Source: Primorskyibacter sedentarius (GTDB taxonomy: Bacteria > Pseudomonadota > Alphaproteobacteria > Rhodobacterales > Rhodobacteraceae). Taken from it: DNA of 64,000 bases. The position numbers and the translations under genes were made by a program. The DNA lies in the NCBI RefSeq assembly GCF_004342065.1, contig NZ_SLZU01000001.1:62001-126000 (forward strand). The letters run 5' to 3'. This document shows positions 44,165 to 52,744 of the stretch, one piece after another; position 1 is the stretch's first letter, and every line of letters starts with the position of its first letter. Under the pieces are notes generated by a model. It ran no database searches. It was given only the letters and a program-made list of their open reading frames with translations, and was not told where the DNA came from.

Positions 44165-45607
44165 ATGGAAGATCACAACGCGAAGGCGCAAACCCGACCG
44201 CCCGAACCGATGCAATTCATCGAGAACCACACGTTCGACGAAATCCGCGTGGGCGACACGGCCGAGTTGTCGCGCGTATTGCAGGCGGGCGATATCGAAC
44301 TTTTTGCGGTCATGTCAGGGGATGTGAACCCCACCCATATGGATGCCGATTTCGCGCAGTCCGACATGTTCCATCGTGTCATCGCGCATGGCATGTGGGG
44401 CGGCGCGCTGATCTCGGCCGTTCTTGGAACCGAACTGCCGGGGCCGGGAACGATCTATCTGGATCAAAGCCTCAGCTTCCGAAATCCGGTTGGGCTTGGG
44501 GATACGGTCACGGTGCGCGTCACTGTGGTGGCCAAATCCGCCGAGGACCGGCACGTGACGCTTGATTGCAAATGCACCAACCAGCACGGCGAGACGGTTA
44601 TCGACGGCAAGGCAGTCGTGGTGGCCCCGGACGAGAAAGTGCGTCGCCCGCGTGTCGCGTTGCCCGAAGTCCATCTGCACACACGCGGCGCAAGGTTCGA
44701 AGAGCTGATGGCTGCAACAGCGCCCTTGCCCGCCGTCCCCACCGCCGTCGTGCATCCCTGTGATGGTGTGTCCTTGCAAGGGGCGCTGGATGCCGCAGCT
44801 AAGGACATGATCGTGCCGATCCTGATTGGCCCGCGCGCAAAGATCGAAGCTGCCGCGAAAGAGATTGACCGAGATCTGGCGGATGTTGAAATCGTCGATG
44901 TCCCGCACAGCCACGCCGCAGCCGAGATGGCCGTTTCGATGGCGCGCGCGGGCAAGGTCGGGATGCTGATGAAGGGTAAGCTGCACACGGACGAGTTGCT
45001 TGCGCCAGTCGTGGACAAGGCCACCGGTCTGCGCACAGAACGCCGGATGAGCCATATCTTCGCGCTCGACGTGCCCCATTACCCCAAGCCGCTGTTCATC
45101 AGCGATGCGGCGATCAACATCTTTCCAGACCTCTCGGCCAAGCGCGATATCGTGCAGAACGCCATTGATCTGGCGAAGGCCTTGGGCATCGCCTTGCCCA
45201 AGGTGGCGTTGCTGTCGGCGGTTGAGACGGTCACGCCCAGCATCCCCTCGACCCTTGATGCCGCAGCCTTGTGCAAGATGGCCGGTCGCGGCCAGATCAC
45301 GGGCGGGCTGCTGGACGGACCGCTGGCATTTGACAATGCGATCTCGCCAAGCGCCGCCAAAGCCAAGGGGATCGTGTCAGACGTCGCCGGAGAGGCCGAC
45401 ATCCTGATCGTGCCGGATCTGGAGGCGGGCAACATGATCGCCAAACAACTGATCTATCTTGCCGGGGCCGATGCGGCAGGCGTCGTTCTGGGCGCACGTA
45501 TTCCGATTGTGCTGACCAGCCGCGCGGATGGCGTGATGTCCCGTCTGGCCTCGACTGCCATTGCGCAGCTGTTCGTCCACCAGCAACCCAAACGAGCGAT
45601 GCCATGA
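44165..45607 (+). CDS. Bifunctional MaoC-type enoyl-CoA hydratase / phosphate acetyltransferase
   Basis: A 480-residue fusion. Residues ~15-160 form a MaoC-like hot-dog domain with the hydratase motif SGDVNPTHMDADFA and GMWGGALISAVLG. Residues ~170-480 form a phosphate acetyl/butyryl-transferase domain (HPCDGVSLQGALDAA, ILIGPRAKIE, VGMLMKGKLHTDELL, SDAAINIFPDL, and the C-terminal GARIPIVLTSRAD). It should interconvert acyl-CoA and acyl phosphate. It overlaps ackA by four bases, so acetyl-CoA to acetate (or the reverse) is encoded as a unit. A start at ATG 44210 is possible but lacks a ribosome site. Confidence 0.93.
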   Translation: MEDHNAKAQTRPPEPMQFIENHTFDEIRVGDTAELSRVLQAGDIELFAVMSGDVNPTHMDADFAQSDMFHRVIAHGMWGGALISAVLGTELPGPGTIYLDQSLSFRNPVGLGDTVTVRVTVVAKSAEDRHVTLDCKCTNQHGETVIDGKAVVVAPDEKVRRPRVALPEVHLHTRGARFEELMAATAPLPAVPTAVVHPCDGVSLQGALDAAAKDMIVPILIGPRAKIEAAAKEIDRDLADVEIVDVPHSHAAAEMAVSMARAGKVGMLMKGKLHTDELLAPVVDKATGLRTERRMSHIFALDVPHYPKPLFISDAAINIFPDLSAKRDIVQNAIDLAKALGIALPKVALLSAVETVTPSIPSTLDAAALCKMAGRGQITGGLLDGPLAFDNAISPSAAKAKGIVSDVAGEADILIVPDLEAGNMIAKQLIYLAGADAAGVVLGARIPIVLTSRADGVMSRLASTAIAQLFVHQQPKRAMP

Positions 45608-46788
45608 CTGGTGCGATCCTGACACTGAACGCAGGCTCTTCCAGCCTGAAATTTGCGGTTTTTGCGTGGTCCGATCCCGGTGCCGGGCCAGAATTCGTGG
45701 GAAATATCGCGGGCATCGGCCGTCAACCCGCATTCAAGGCGAAGGACGCGGCGGGTGCTCCGCTGGATGCGGGTGCGTTGGCGGCCCTGCCGTCTGACGC
45801 CGATCATGCGGCGATTATCGCAGAACTCCTGCCCTGGATTGACCGGCAGTTGGGTGACCGGGAGCTTGTTGCGGTCGGCCATCGCGTCGTGCACGGCGGT
45901 CGCAGCTACTCCGCTCCCACCCGGATCACGCCAAAGGTCCTGGCAGAGCTCGACACGCTGGTGTCGCTCGCCCCGCTTCACCAACCGGTCAACCTTGCAG
46001 CCATCCGCGCGGTGGCGGGATGGCACGCGGATTTACCGCAGGTGGCCTGTTTCGATACCGGCTTTCACCAGACGCAGGACCGGTTGGCAAAGCTCTTTGC
46101 CCTGCCCCGCGCCCTGACAGAGGAAGGAATCCTGCGCTACGGGTTCCACGGCCTGTCCTATGACTACATCGCCAGCATCCTGCCCGCACACCTAGGACCA
46201 GCAGCCACGGGCCGCGTCATCGTCGCACATCTGGGCAATGGTGCCAGCCTTTGCGCCATGAAGAACGGCAAAAGCGTGGCGACGAGCATGGGCTTCACCG
46301 CACTCGATGGCTTGGTGATGGGGCGCCGGTGCGGTGCGCTCGATCCGGGCGTGGTACTGCATCTGATGCGGGAAAATGGGATGGCAGCAGACGAGATCGA
46401 ACACCTCCTTTACAACGAGTCCGGCCTTTACGGCGTTTCGGGGGTCAGCAACAACATGGAAGTCCTTCTGAACAGCCCCGCCCCCAATGCGAAGGAAGCC
46501 GTTGATCTTTTCTGCTATCGTGCAGCCTCTGTTCTGGCGGGGCTGATCCCCGGCATTGGCGGGCTTGACGCGCTGGTTTTCACGGCCGGGATCGGGGAAA
46601 ACGCCCCGCCCGTACGCAAGGCAATCTGCGAAAGGCTGGACTGGCTGGGCGTCCGGATATCTGAGGACCGGAACGCCGCCAATGAGATCCGGATCAGCGC
46701 GCCGGACTCTTCGGTCGGCGTCTTCGTTCTTCCCACCAACGAAGAGGCCGTGGTGGCCACAGCCTGCCGCACTCTTCTGGCGGTCTGA
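45604..46788 (+). CDS. ackA: Acetate kinase
   Basis: A 394-residue acetate/propionate kinase of the ASKHA fold that interconverts acetyl phosphate plus ADP with acetate plus ATP. Diagnostic segments are LNAGSSSLKFAVF at the N-terminus, GHRVVHGG, CFDTGFHQ, RYGFHGLSYDYI, VAHLGNGASLCA, SMGFTALDGLVMGRRCGALDPG and FTAGIGENAP. It is translationally coupled (ATGA) to the Pta fusion gene. Together with phaC this places acetyl-CoA overflow and carbon storage side by side. Confidence 0.96.
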   Translation: MTGAILTLNAGSSSLKFAVFAWSDPGAGPEFVGNIAGIGRQPAFKAKDAAGAPLDAGALAALPSDADHAAIIAELLPWIDRQLGDRELVAVGHRVVHGGRSYSAPTRITPKVLAELDTLVSLAPLHQPVNLAAIRAVAGWHADLPQVACFDTGFHQTQDRLAKLFALPRALTEEGILRYGFHGLSYDYIASILPAHLGPAATGRVIVAHLGNGASLCAMKNGKSVATSMGFTALDGLVMGRRCGALDPGVVLHLMRENGMAADEIEHLLYNESGLYGVSGVSNNMEVLLNSPAPNAKEAVDLFCYRAASVLAGLIPGIGGLDALVFTAGIGENAPPVRKAICERLDWLGVRISEDRNAANEIRISAPDSSVGVFVLPTNEEAVVATACRTLLAV

Positions 46789-46933
46789 TCCGCGCAGTCA
46801 GGCCAACGGCCTTAACGATGCCAAAGCGCCACAAACGCCCGGGCGACCATGCGTCACCTTGCTTGCATCCGGTTGCAATGTCACTTGCGCCATTTAAGAT
46901 GTGATACAAGACCAACCGGGAGAGACGCGGACC

Positions 46934-47935
46934 ATGTCGCCGACACTGAAAGACGTCGCAGAACGCGCGGGCGTGTCACGCTCTGCCGTTTCGCGCACCT
47001 TCACGGATGGCGCGTCCGTCTCGGCCAAGATGCGCGAACGCGTCGAAAAGGCGGCGGAGGAGCTGGGTTATAGCCCCAATGCGCTTGCCTCCAGCCTGAC
47101 CACCGGGCGCACGAAGATGATCGGGCTGGTGTCCAACAACTTCAGCAACCCCATCTTTCTGGAAGTGTTCGATCTGTTCACCCGCGAGATACAGGATCAG
47201 GGGCTGCGCCCGTTGCTCGTCAACCTTACCGATGAAACCGACCCGGAATCCTCGGTGCGGATGCTGCGCCAGTATTCCGTGGATGGCGTCGTTGTGGCCT
47301 CCTCCACCCTGCCGCCGGGCTTTGCGCGGGCGTTCCGGGATGTGGGCGTACCGGTCGTGCATGCGTTCGGGCGACCGTCCCGTAAGCCAGAGGTCCATGT
47401 CGTCGGCATCGACAACCGCGCATGCGGGCGCATGGCGGCGCGCAGCCTGATTGAGCGCGGCTACCACAATGTGGGCTTCATGGGCGGACCGGAAAGCGCA
47501 ACCTCCACCCAGGACCGTCTGGCCGGGTTCGCGTCAGAACTCGCGCGCCACCCGGAGATCCGCAGCAGCCATTCCTTCGCCGCCGCCTATTCCTTTCGTG
47601 CGGGCCGCGAAGAGATGCAGCGCCTCCTTCAGGGCTCCCCGGCAGAGGCCTATTTCTGTGGCGATGATGTGCTGTCTATCGGCGCGCTCTCAGCCATTGC
47701 AGAGAGCGGGCTGTCTACCCCGAAAGACATCGGCATCATCGGTCTGAACGATATGGAAATGGCCGGCTGGCAGAACATCAACCTGACCACGATCCGCCAG
47801 CCCATTCAAAAGATCGTCTCCGCCTCGATCGAACTGATCGTCGGCATGCTGAGCAATCCGGACCTTACGCCCGAGGACCGTATTTTCCCCTGCGAGATCA
47901 TCGAGCGCGGTACATTGCGACCCCTCGCAAACTGA
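46934..47935 (+). CDS. LacI-family transcriptional regulator
   Basis: A 333-residue repressor. An N-terminal LacI helix-turn-helix (LKDVAERAGVSRSAVSRTF), hinge helix (SPNALASSLTTGRT) and periplasmic-binding-protein-like effector domain (MIGLVSNNFSNPIFLEVF, VDGVVVASSTLP, GIDNRACGRMAARSL, FCGDDVLSIGAL, GIIGLNDMEMAGW) are all clear. Effectors of this group are usually sugars or sugar acids. ATG 46934 follows GGGAGAG; the frame opens 11 codons earlier. No LacI-type palindrome is obvious in its own promoter. The edd operator at 1778-1789 is one possible target, by family only. Confidence 0.93.
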   Translation: MSPTLKDVAERAGVSRSAVSRTFTDGASVSAKMRERVEKAAEELGYSPNALASSLTTGRTKMIGLVSNNFSNPIFLEVFDLFTREIQDQGLRPLLVNLTDETDPESSVRMLRQYSVDGVVVASSTLPPGFARAFRDVGVPVVHAFGRPSRKPEVHVVGIDNRACGRMAARSLIERGYHNVGFMGGPESATSTQDRLAGFASELARHPEIRSSHSFAAAYSFRAGREEMQRLLQGSPAEAYFCGDDVLSIGALSAIAESGLSTPKDIGIIGLNDMEMAGWQNINLTTIRQPIQKIVSASIELIVGMLSNPDLTPEDRIFPCEIIERGTLRPLAN

Positions 47936-48466
47936 CCGGTCGCGCGCCTCCGTCCGCCCTGCAATCAGCCTTCGCCCCATTCGTCCAATGAGGTTCTGAG
48001 TTGAACCTGTCGTTCAACACTGTGGTATAACACGCTCTTTCTGCGACGGTTTTGCTCTGCTGAGTGGAGAACCACGCCATCATCGAAAGATAGAAATTCC
48101 CTACTTCGCCGCATGGCACGCGCAAGCAGTTTCGGCCCTGCACAGAGATGCGAATGAGCAGGCCATATGCCGATGCGACACGCTTTCTCACGGCCCGAAG
48201 ACGCCGCACGCCTAGACGAAAAAACCTACAAACGGCGGGCCACTACCGCCTTCCAACCAGCGGATGCGTTAACGTTCAGCGCAAATCCGTAGACCCAAAC
48301 CGTTGTGGGTCGGCGGTTTTCTGCCGTTTTTGCCTGATTTGCACCCTGCGACGAATCGCAAAGCCCAAAATTGTTGCGAAAGTAACAACCGCTGGATAAG
48401 CACCTATGCAAGGCGCGGGGTCCGTTTTCCGCAGCGCCGAATTGGGGGTTGGATAAGGGTGGACAG
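47936..48466. other. Long intergenic region with inverted repeats and a terminator-like element
   Basis: About 530 bases without a convincing protein gene. It contains GTTGAAC-CTGTC-GTTCAAC (48000-48018, a perfect 7-bp inverted repeat), a hairpin GACCCA-N8-TGGGTC (48292-48311), and CGGC-N8-GCCG followed by TTTTT (48311-48331). The last two could be the end of a small RNA or a transcript leader. Weak frames on either strand show no ribosome site or family resemblance. Confidence 0.45.
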
Positions 48467-49780
48467 GTGAGAACGCGACTCGCGATCAAAACACATGCGC
48501 TTTTGGAGCGTTTCTTTCCGGAACGTCGGCTCTTTCTAAGGTCCGAGACTGACACCCGATTCATCCGTCTCAAACCGGGCACACAGGCGCTGGCCTTTAC
48601 CGGCAGCGCCGTGATCGTAGGCTGGGCCATCATCGCCACTGCGATCTTGCTGATGGATTCCATCGGTGCGGGCAACTTCCGCGAACAGGCCCTTCGGGAC
48701 CAGATCACCTATCAGCAGCGCCTGAACGCGCTTTCTTCCGAACGCGACAACCGCGCCGAAGAGGCCCTTGCCGCGCAGGAACGGTTCAATACCGCGCTGG
48801 CGCAGGTTTCCGTCATGCAGTCGCAATTGCTTGAATCCGAAACGCGCCGCAGCGAGCTTGAGGCCGGCATCGAGGTCATTCAGGCGACGCTGCGCGACAC
48901 CATGACCCAGCGCAAGGAGATCGCCTCCAAGCTGGCCGCAATCGAAGGCCAAATGGCCGAGGATGGCACGCAGCTGGCACATGGAGCGAGCGTCGCAGAC
49001 GACACAGTCGATTTCCTCGCCACGGCGCTGGAACGCACGGCGACAGAGCGTGACCAGATCCTGTCCGACGCGCAGCATGCGCTGATCCGGGCCGACGAAA
49101 TGGCCACCGAAATCCGCCAGATGGAAGACGCGAATGACCGTATCTTCCGCCAGCTTGAAGAAGCGATGACCGTATCGGTCAAACCTCTCGACAAGATGTT
49201 TTCGGCGGCGGGCATGGATCCTGACCGCATCATTTCACAGGTCCGCAAGGGCTATTCCGGCCGGGGCGGCCCCCTTACCCCGCTCAGCCTGTCGACTCGC
49301 GGCGAAGGCCCCTCTGGCGACATGATGCGCGCCAATGGCATCCTCAGCCAGATGGACAGGCTGAACCTTTACCGCATCGCGGCACAAAAGGCCCCCTTCG
49401 CCAGCCCGCTGAAGGATTCCTTCCGCTTCACGAGCGGTTTCGGCTATCGCTGGGGTCGCCTGCATGCAGGCACCGATTTCGCCGCGCCGCACGGCACGCC
49501 CATCTACGCAACGGCTGATGGCGTCGTGATCCATGCGGGCTGGCAATCCGGCTACGGCAACCTGGTCAAGATCCAACACGAATTCGGCATCGAAACGCGT
49601 TACGCGCATATGTCCAAGATTCGGGTCAAGAAGGGGCAAAGGGTCTCGCGCGGAAGCCGCATTGGTGATATGGGCAATACTGGACGCTCGACCGGCACCC
49701 ATCTACATTATGAGGTCCGAGTCGGCGGCAACGCTGTCAATCCCATGACCTATATCAAGGCTGCAAACGATGTTTTCTAA
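48467..49780 (+). CDS. M23 (LytM) peptidase-domain membrane protein
   Basis: A ~437-residue envelope protein. It has a short cytoplasmic N-terminus, a membrane helix at ~45-70 (FTGSAVIVGWAIIATAILLM), and a long coiled-coil region to ~250 (FREQALRDQ onward, rich in Glu, Arg and Gln). The LytM/M23 peptidase domain has HAGTDFAAPHGTP (first zinc ligands), and RYAHM and THLHYEV for the remaining ones, so it looks catalytically intact. The start is GTG 48467 after AAGGGTGG, or TTG 48449. It overlaps the bactofilin gene by 11 bases, a known pairing in which the bactofilin scaffold positions the hydrolase. Confidence 0.9.
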   Translation: MRTRLAIKTHALLERFFPERRLFLRSETDTRFIRLKPGTQALAFTGSAVIVGWAIIATAILLMDSIGAGNFREQALRDQITYQQRLNALSSERDNRAEEALAAQERFNTALAQVSVMQSQLLESETRRSELEAGIEVIQATLRDTMTQRKEIASKLAAIEGQMAEDGTQLAHGASVADDTVDFLATALERTATERDQILSDAQHALIRADEMATEIRQMEDANDRIFRQLEEAMTVSVKPLDKMFSAAGMDPDRIISQVRKGYSGRGGPLTPLSLSTRGEGPSGDMMRANGILSQMDRLNLYRIAAQKAPFASPLKDSFRFTSGFGYRWGRLHAGTDFAAPHGTPIYATADGVVIHAGWQSGYGNLVKIQHEFGIETRYAHMSKIRVKKGQRVSRGSRIGDMGNTGRSTGTHLHYEVRVGGNAVNPMTYIKAANDVF

Positions 49781-50285
49781 GAGCAAGATCAACGAGCCCG
49801 GGCCCAAGGCCGACGACGCGCCGAAATCGGCGGCTGCCGATGCCTCGTCCTCCGCTCCTCGTCCGCAATCGGATTTCAAGGCCTCCCCGCCCAAGGCAAA
49901 GCCGCCGGCGTCGGTGCTGAGCCCTGACCTGCACATCACAGGCAACGTGAAGACCACCGGTGACATCCAGATCGAGGGCACTGTCGAAGGCGACATTCGC
50001 GCACATCTGCTGACCATCGGCGAAAGCGCCACCGTCAAGGGCGAAGTCATGGCCGATGACGTGGTCATCAACGGCCGCATCGTTGGCCGCGTCCGTGGTT
50101 TGAAAGTCCGCCTGACGGCGACTGCCCGTGTCGAAGGCGACATCATCCACAAGACCATTGCGATCGAAAGCGGTGCGCATTTCGAAGGCTCTGTTCAGCG
50201 TCAGGACGATCCGCTGTCGACCAAAGGAGCTGCGGCTGCCCCGCGTCCGGCCGCCCCACAACAACCGGCGCCGCAAAAGGGCTAA
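49770..50285 (+). CDS. Bactofilin (polymer-forming cytoskeletal protein)
   Basis: A 171-residue bactofilin. The central beta-helix domain covers ~50-150 with repeating strands (ITGNVKTTGDIQIEGTVEGDI, VKGEVMADDVVINGRIVGRV in successive turns), flanked by Pro/Ala/Lys-rich unstructured tails. Bactofilins polymerise without nucleotides, bind the membrane and localise wall enzymes. Its start overlaps the M23 gene by 11 bases, so coupled translation is expected. A terminator follows at 50329-50358. Confidence 0.95.
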   Translation: MFSKSKINEPGPKADDAPKSAAADASSSAPRPQSDFKASPPKAKPPASVLSPDLHITGNVKTTGDIQIEGTVEGDIRAHLLTIGESATVKGEVMADDVVINGRIVGRVRGLKVRLTATARVEGDIIHKTIAIESGAHFEGSVQRQDDPLSTKGAAAAPRPAAPQQPAPQKG

Positions 50286-50328
50286 GCCCGCCCCGCCCGG
50301 CGAGATGATCGCCCCGCAAACATTTCGA

Positions 50329-50358
50329 AACCCGTGAGATCACTCTCGCGGGTTTTTT
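50329..50358 (+). terminator. Intrinsic terminator after the bactofilin gene
   Basis: AACCCGTGAGA (50329-50339) pairs with TCTCGCGGGTT (50344-50354), one G-U wobble, loop TCAC, followed by a run of T to 50358. It is a classic terminator shape. Confidence 0.85.
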
Positions 50359-50506
50359 CGTTTTGGCACCCCTAGTATACGCATGTCCGCCCACGGGCGC
50401 CTTCCGGCGAAACCTTATGCCTGCCGCGTCTGTGCGTTTGGGCAGAGGGGCTGTGCAGGTGGCAAACCCTGCGCCGCCTTGTGCTTTGGCCGAATTGGTC
50501 TATTTC

Positions 50507-50521
50507 TGACTATAATAATCA
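50507..50521. promoter_or_regulatory. Iron-Rhodo-box (TGA-N9-TCA)
   Basis: TGA-CTATAATAA-TCA sits in the imperfect palindrome CTGACTATAATAATCAG, 23 bases before the start of the siderophore-interacting protein gene. TGA-N9-TCA is the iron-responsive motif described for Rhodobacterales. Overlap with a TATAAT-like -10 element fits repression under iron-replete conditions. Confidence 0.65.
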
Positions 50522-50544
50522 GAATTGGATATCGGAGACGCAAA

Positions 50545-51360
50545 TTGGTTAACCTGGCCCCCACACCCTCCGTTGAAAGCATACGGCCTGCACGACCGGA
50601 ACCGCGCATCCTGACGGTAAAGCGCGCATGGAGGCTGACACCCAACATGATCCGCGTCACCTTCGCCGGGCCGGAACTGGATGGCTTCCCGGAAGGCCGC
50701 GAAGGCGGCAACTGCAAGCTCATGCTGCCAGATCCGGGGGAGGTGCGGAAGAGTTTCGCCGAACGTCTGCGCAATGGTCCCCGCCCCGCCCGGCGCACCT
50801 ATACAGTGCGCCATCATCGCCCAGATATGCGCGAAATCGACATCGACTTTGTCGCACATGGCGATAACGGTCCAGCGTCACGCTGGGCGGCGCATGCGCA
50901 ACCCGGGGATTTCCTTGGTTTCGCCGGTCCCAGCCCCGCCAAAATCCAGCGCTTTGACGCGGACTGGTATCTTCTGGCAGCCGATCCTTCGGCAATCCCG
51001 GTTGCAGCCGTGACGTTGGAGACGATGCCGCGAGATGCCAGGGGCGTCGCCGTTTTCGAGGTAACCTCGGAAGACGACAAGCAGGATATCAGGTCACCGG
51101 ACGGCGTCGCGGTACATTGGCTGGTCCATCCCGACCCAAACTCACCTTCGACGCAGCAGGAAGCCTTCATCCGTGGGCTCGACTGGCCCGATGGCAAGGT
51201 CCAGACCTGTATCGCGGGAGAATCCGGCGTGATCCGTTCCTTGCGCAGTTTTCTGCATCAGGAAAAGGGCTTGCCGCGCCAGGTCACGTATATCTCGGGC
51301 TATTGGAAAATCGGCCTTGTGGAGGACGAACATCAGGCGATCAAGCGCATTGAAGCGTGA
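50545..51360 (+). CDS. Siderophore-interacting protein (ferric-siderophore reductase, ViuB-like)
   Basis: A ~271-residue FAD/NAD(P)H-type reductase of the ViuB family that releases iron from ferric siderophores in the cytoplasm. It has the FAD-binding N-terminal barrel (PARRTYTVRHHRPDMREIDIDF across its strands, including the RxYTVR motif), GPASRWAAHAQPGD, then the SIP C-terminal domain (YLLAADPSAIPVAAVTLE, and the ending TYISGYWKIG). No ATG lies nearby. TTG 50545, seven bases after GGAG, is the likely start. The Iron-Rhodo-box just upstream agrees with the function. Confidence 0.9.
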   Translation: MVNLAPTPSVESIRPARPEPRILTVKRAWRLTPNMIRVTFAGPELDGFPEGREGGNCKLMLPDPGEVRKSFAERLRNGPRPARRTYTVRHHRPDMREIDIDFVAHGDNGPASRWAAHAQPGDFLGFAGPSPAKIQRFDADWYLLAADPSAIPVAAVTLETMPRDARGVAVFEVTSEDDKQDIRSPDGVAVHWLVHPDPNSPSTQQEAFIRGLDWPDGKVQTCIAGESGVIRSLRSFLHQEKGLPRQVTYISGYWKIGLVEDEHQAIKRIEA

Positions 51361-51379
51361 CGTGCAGCTGCCCGGCCCC

Positions 51380-52072
51380 TCATGGGCCGAGACTGAGCCG
51401 CCCTGACGCAAGGAAAGGCTCGGTTGGCACGTCTGATGCCGCACTGTCTTCCGCCTCTGCGGAGATTGCGAGTGTTGCAAAGCGGACCAGCGGCGCAAGC
51501 TCCTCTGCCACGGGCAGCCGGGTCTCTACGCCCGGCCCCATCCGGCCCAGCGAAACCGGTGCGGTGTCACCTACGAGGAGCCAAACCTCTGCAACGGTTC
51601 CAATTGGCAATCCGCCCCCGCCGTGATGCAAGAGCAAACCACCCTGCCGCGCATCATAGACCACTTCAAAACGCATCGTACCATCTGGACTTGTCAGCGC
51701 GGCCCTATGGTGCGGGGAAAGATACGGGTCTAGCAGCCCCATTCCGAACACAACCCAAACCAAGGCCAAGGCCGCACAGGCGCCGATGACATACGAGGCG
51801 ACCTGAGAGAACAGCCCGAAAGCCCTGCCGAAAATCTGTTTCTTTATGGCGCGGAAAACCTCTGGCCGCGGCGGCACGTCTCCTGCGCCGACCTGAAGCT
51901 CTGCAAATTGTTCGGTCCAGAAAACCACCTCATCCCGCAGGTCTGGGTTCTCGGCCATCTCCATTTCGAACTCGCGGACGGCGCGCGGCTCCAGCAGACC
52001 AAGCACATATTCGGCCGCGTGAATCAGCGGATTGTCTTCCCCCTGCGCTGAATGGGCAGCTGTCACCGGCAC
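51380..52072 (-). CDS. Anti-sigma factor, RskA type
   Basis: A ~230-residue membrane anti-sigma factor. The N-terminal ~80 residues bind sigma (AAEYVLGLLEPRAVREFEMEM, FWTEQFAELQ), one membrane helix lies at ~95-120 (SYVIGACAALALVWVVFGM), and the outer RskA domain ends with a Trp/Gly-rich segment (VAEVWLLVGDTAPVSLGRM). It lacks a zinc HxxxCxxC motif. The start is read as GTG 52072, five bases after GGGAG; GTG 52078 is too close to that site. It overlaps the sigma gene by ten bases, the usual sign of a cognate pair. Confidence 0.88.
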   Translation of the reverse strand: MPVTAAHSAQGEDNPLIHAAEYVLGLLEPRAVREFEMEMAENPDLRDEVVFWTEQFAELQVGAGDVPPRPEVFRAIKKQIFGRAFGLFSQVASYVIGACAALALVWVVFGMGLLDPYLSPHHRAALTSPDGTMRFEVVYDARQGGLLLHHGGGGLPIGTVAEVWLLVGDTAPVSLGRMGPGVETRLPVAEELAPLVRFATLAISAEAEDSAASDVPTEPFLASGRLSLGP

Positions 52073-52596
52073 AAACACTCCCTGAGCTTCAACAGGCTGC
52101 CGCGCATCCAGCTCCTGAGCGTCGAGATATCAACGCCAAGCTCCGCCACGAGGTCATGATAATTCTTCCCATCCAAATAGACACTACGAAGCAATTCCAC
52201 CCCTTCTTCAGGCAACTGTTCGACGCATTCGTGAAACTGCGGGCGGCGAGGCGGCGCCGGGCTTGCAGTGTTCGTGTCGCCAGCCGGGCCATTGTCATGC
52301 GTCGACACGTTCAGCCGGTGCAGGTGCCGCCTGCGATGGTCAAGGGCAAGGTTGCGGCTGAGCGTTGTAAGCCATGTCATCGGCGCCAGCCCGTTGACGT
52401 GATAGGAACCGGCCTTGTGCCAGATACGGGTATAGACCTCCTGCAAGACCAACTCTGCCTCGTCCCGGTCTTGCAGCACCCGCAGCACGATCCCGAAAAG
52501 CCGCGCCGATGTGCGGTGATACAGCGCGGCAAAGGCAGCGCGATCCCCCTTGGCGATCCGCACCAGCAGCGCGTCGATATCGTCGTGTTCTGTCAT
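52063..52596 (-). CDS. ECF-family RNA polymerase sigma factor
   Basis: A 177-residue ECF sigma factor of the SigK-like group. Region 2 covers ~15-85 (AALYHRTSARLFGIVLRVL, AELVLQEVYTRIWHKAGSY, MTWLTTLSRNLALDHRRR). Region 4 covers ~115-175 (ECVEQLPEEGVELLRSVYL, YHDLVAELGVDISTLRSWM). It is followed by its RskA-type anti-sigma factor with a ten-base overlap. ECF factors often drive their own operon; GGAAC lies at 52674-52670 on this strand, but no convincing -10 partner was identified. The stimulus is unknown (oxidative stress in some relatives). Confidence 0.93.
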   Translation of the reverse strand: MTEHDDIDALLVRIAKGDRAAFAALYHRTSARLFGIVLRVLQDRDEAELVLQEVYTRIWHKAGSYHVNGLAPMTWLTTLSRNLALDHRRRHLHRLNVSTHDNGPAGDTNTASPAPPRRPQFHECVEQLPEEGVELLRSVYLDGKNYHDLVAELGVDISTLRSWMRGSLLKLRECLCR

Positions 52597-52744
52597 TCGC
52601 CTCACAAAACCTCGATCCTGGGGATAAGAACACAGGCTTTCCATTCGCACCAGCAACTCTGTTGGATTTGTTCCCCTTGCCCCTGCCCCGGATATGTTGC
52701 ACCACAGCAAAATATGGAGCGATGGATTTAAAGGAGCGCAACAG

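Noticed and set aside
48000-48018. GTTGAAC-N5-GTTCAAC considered as part of a tRNA T-arm
   Set aside because: No cloverleaf, acceptor stem or anticodon arm can be assembled around it on either strand.
52597-52744. Cobalamin riboswitch upstream of cobS
   Set aside because: The 148-base gap shows no B12-box-like conserved core and is too short for the full aptamer.
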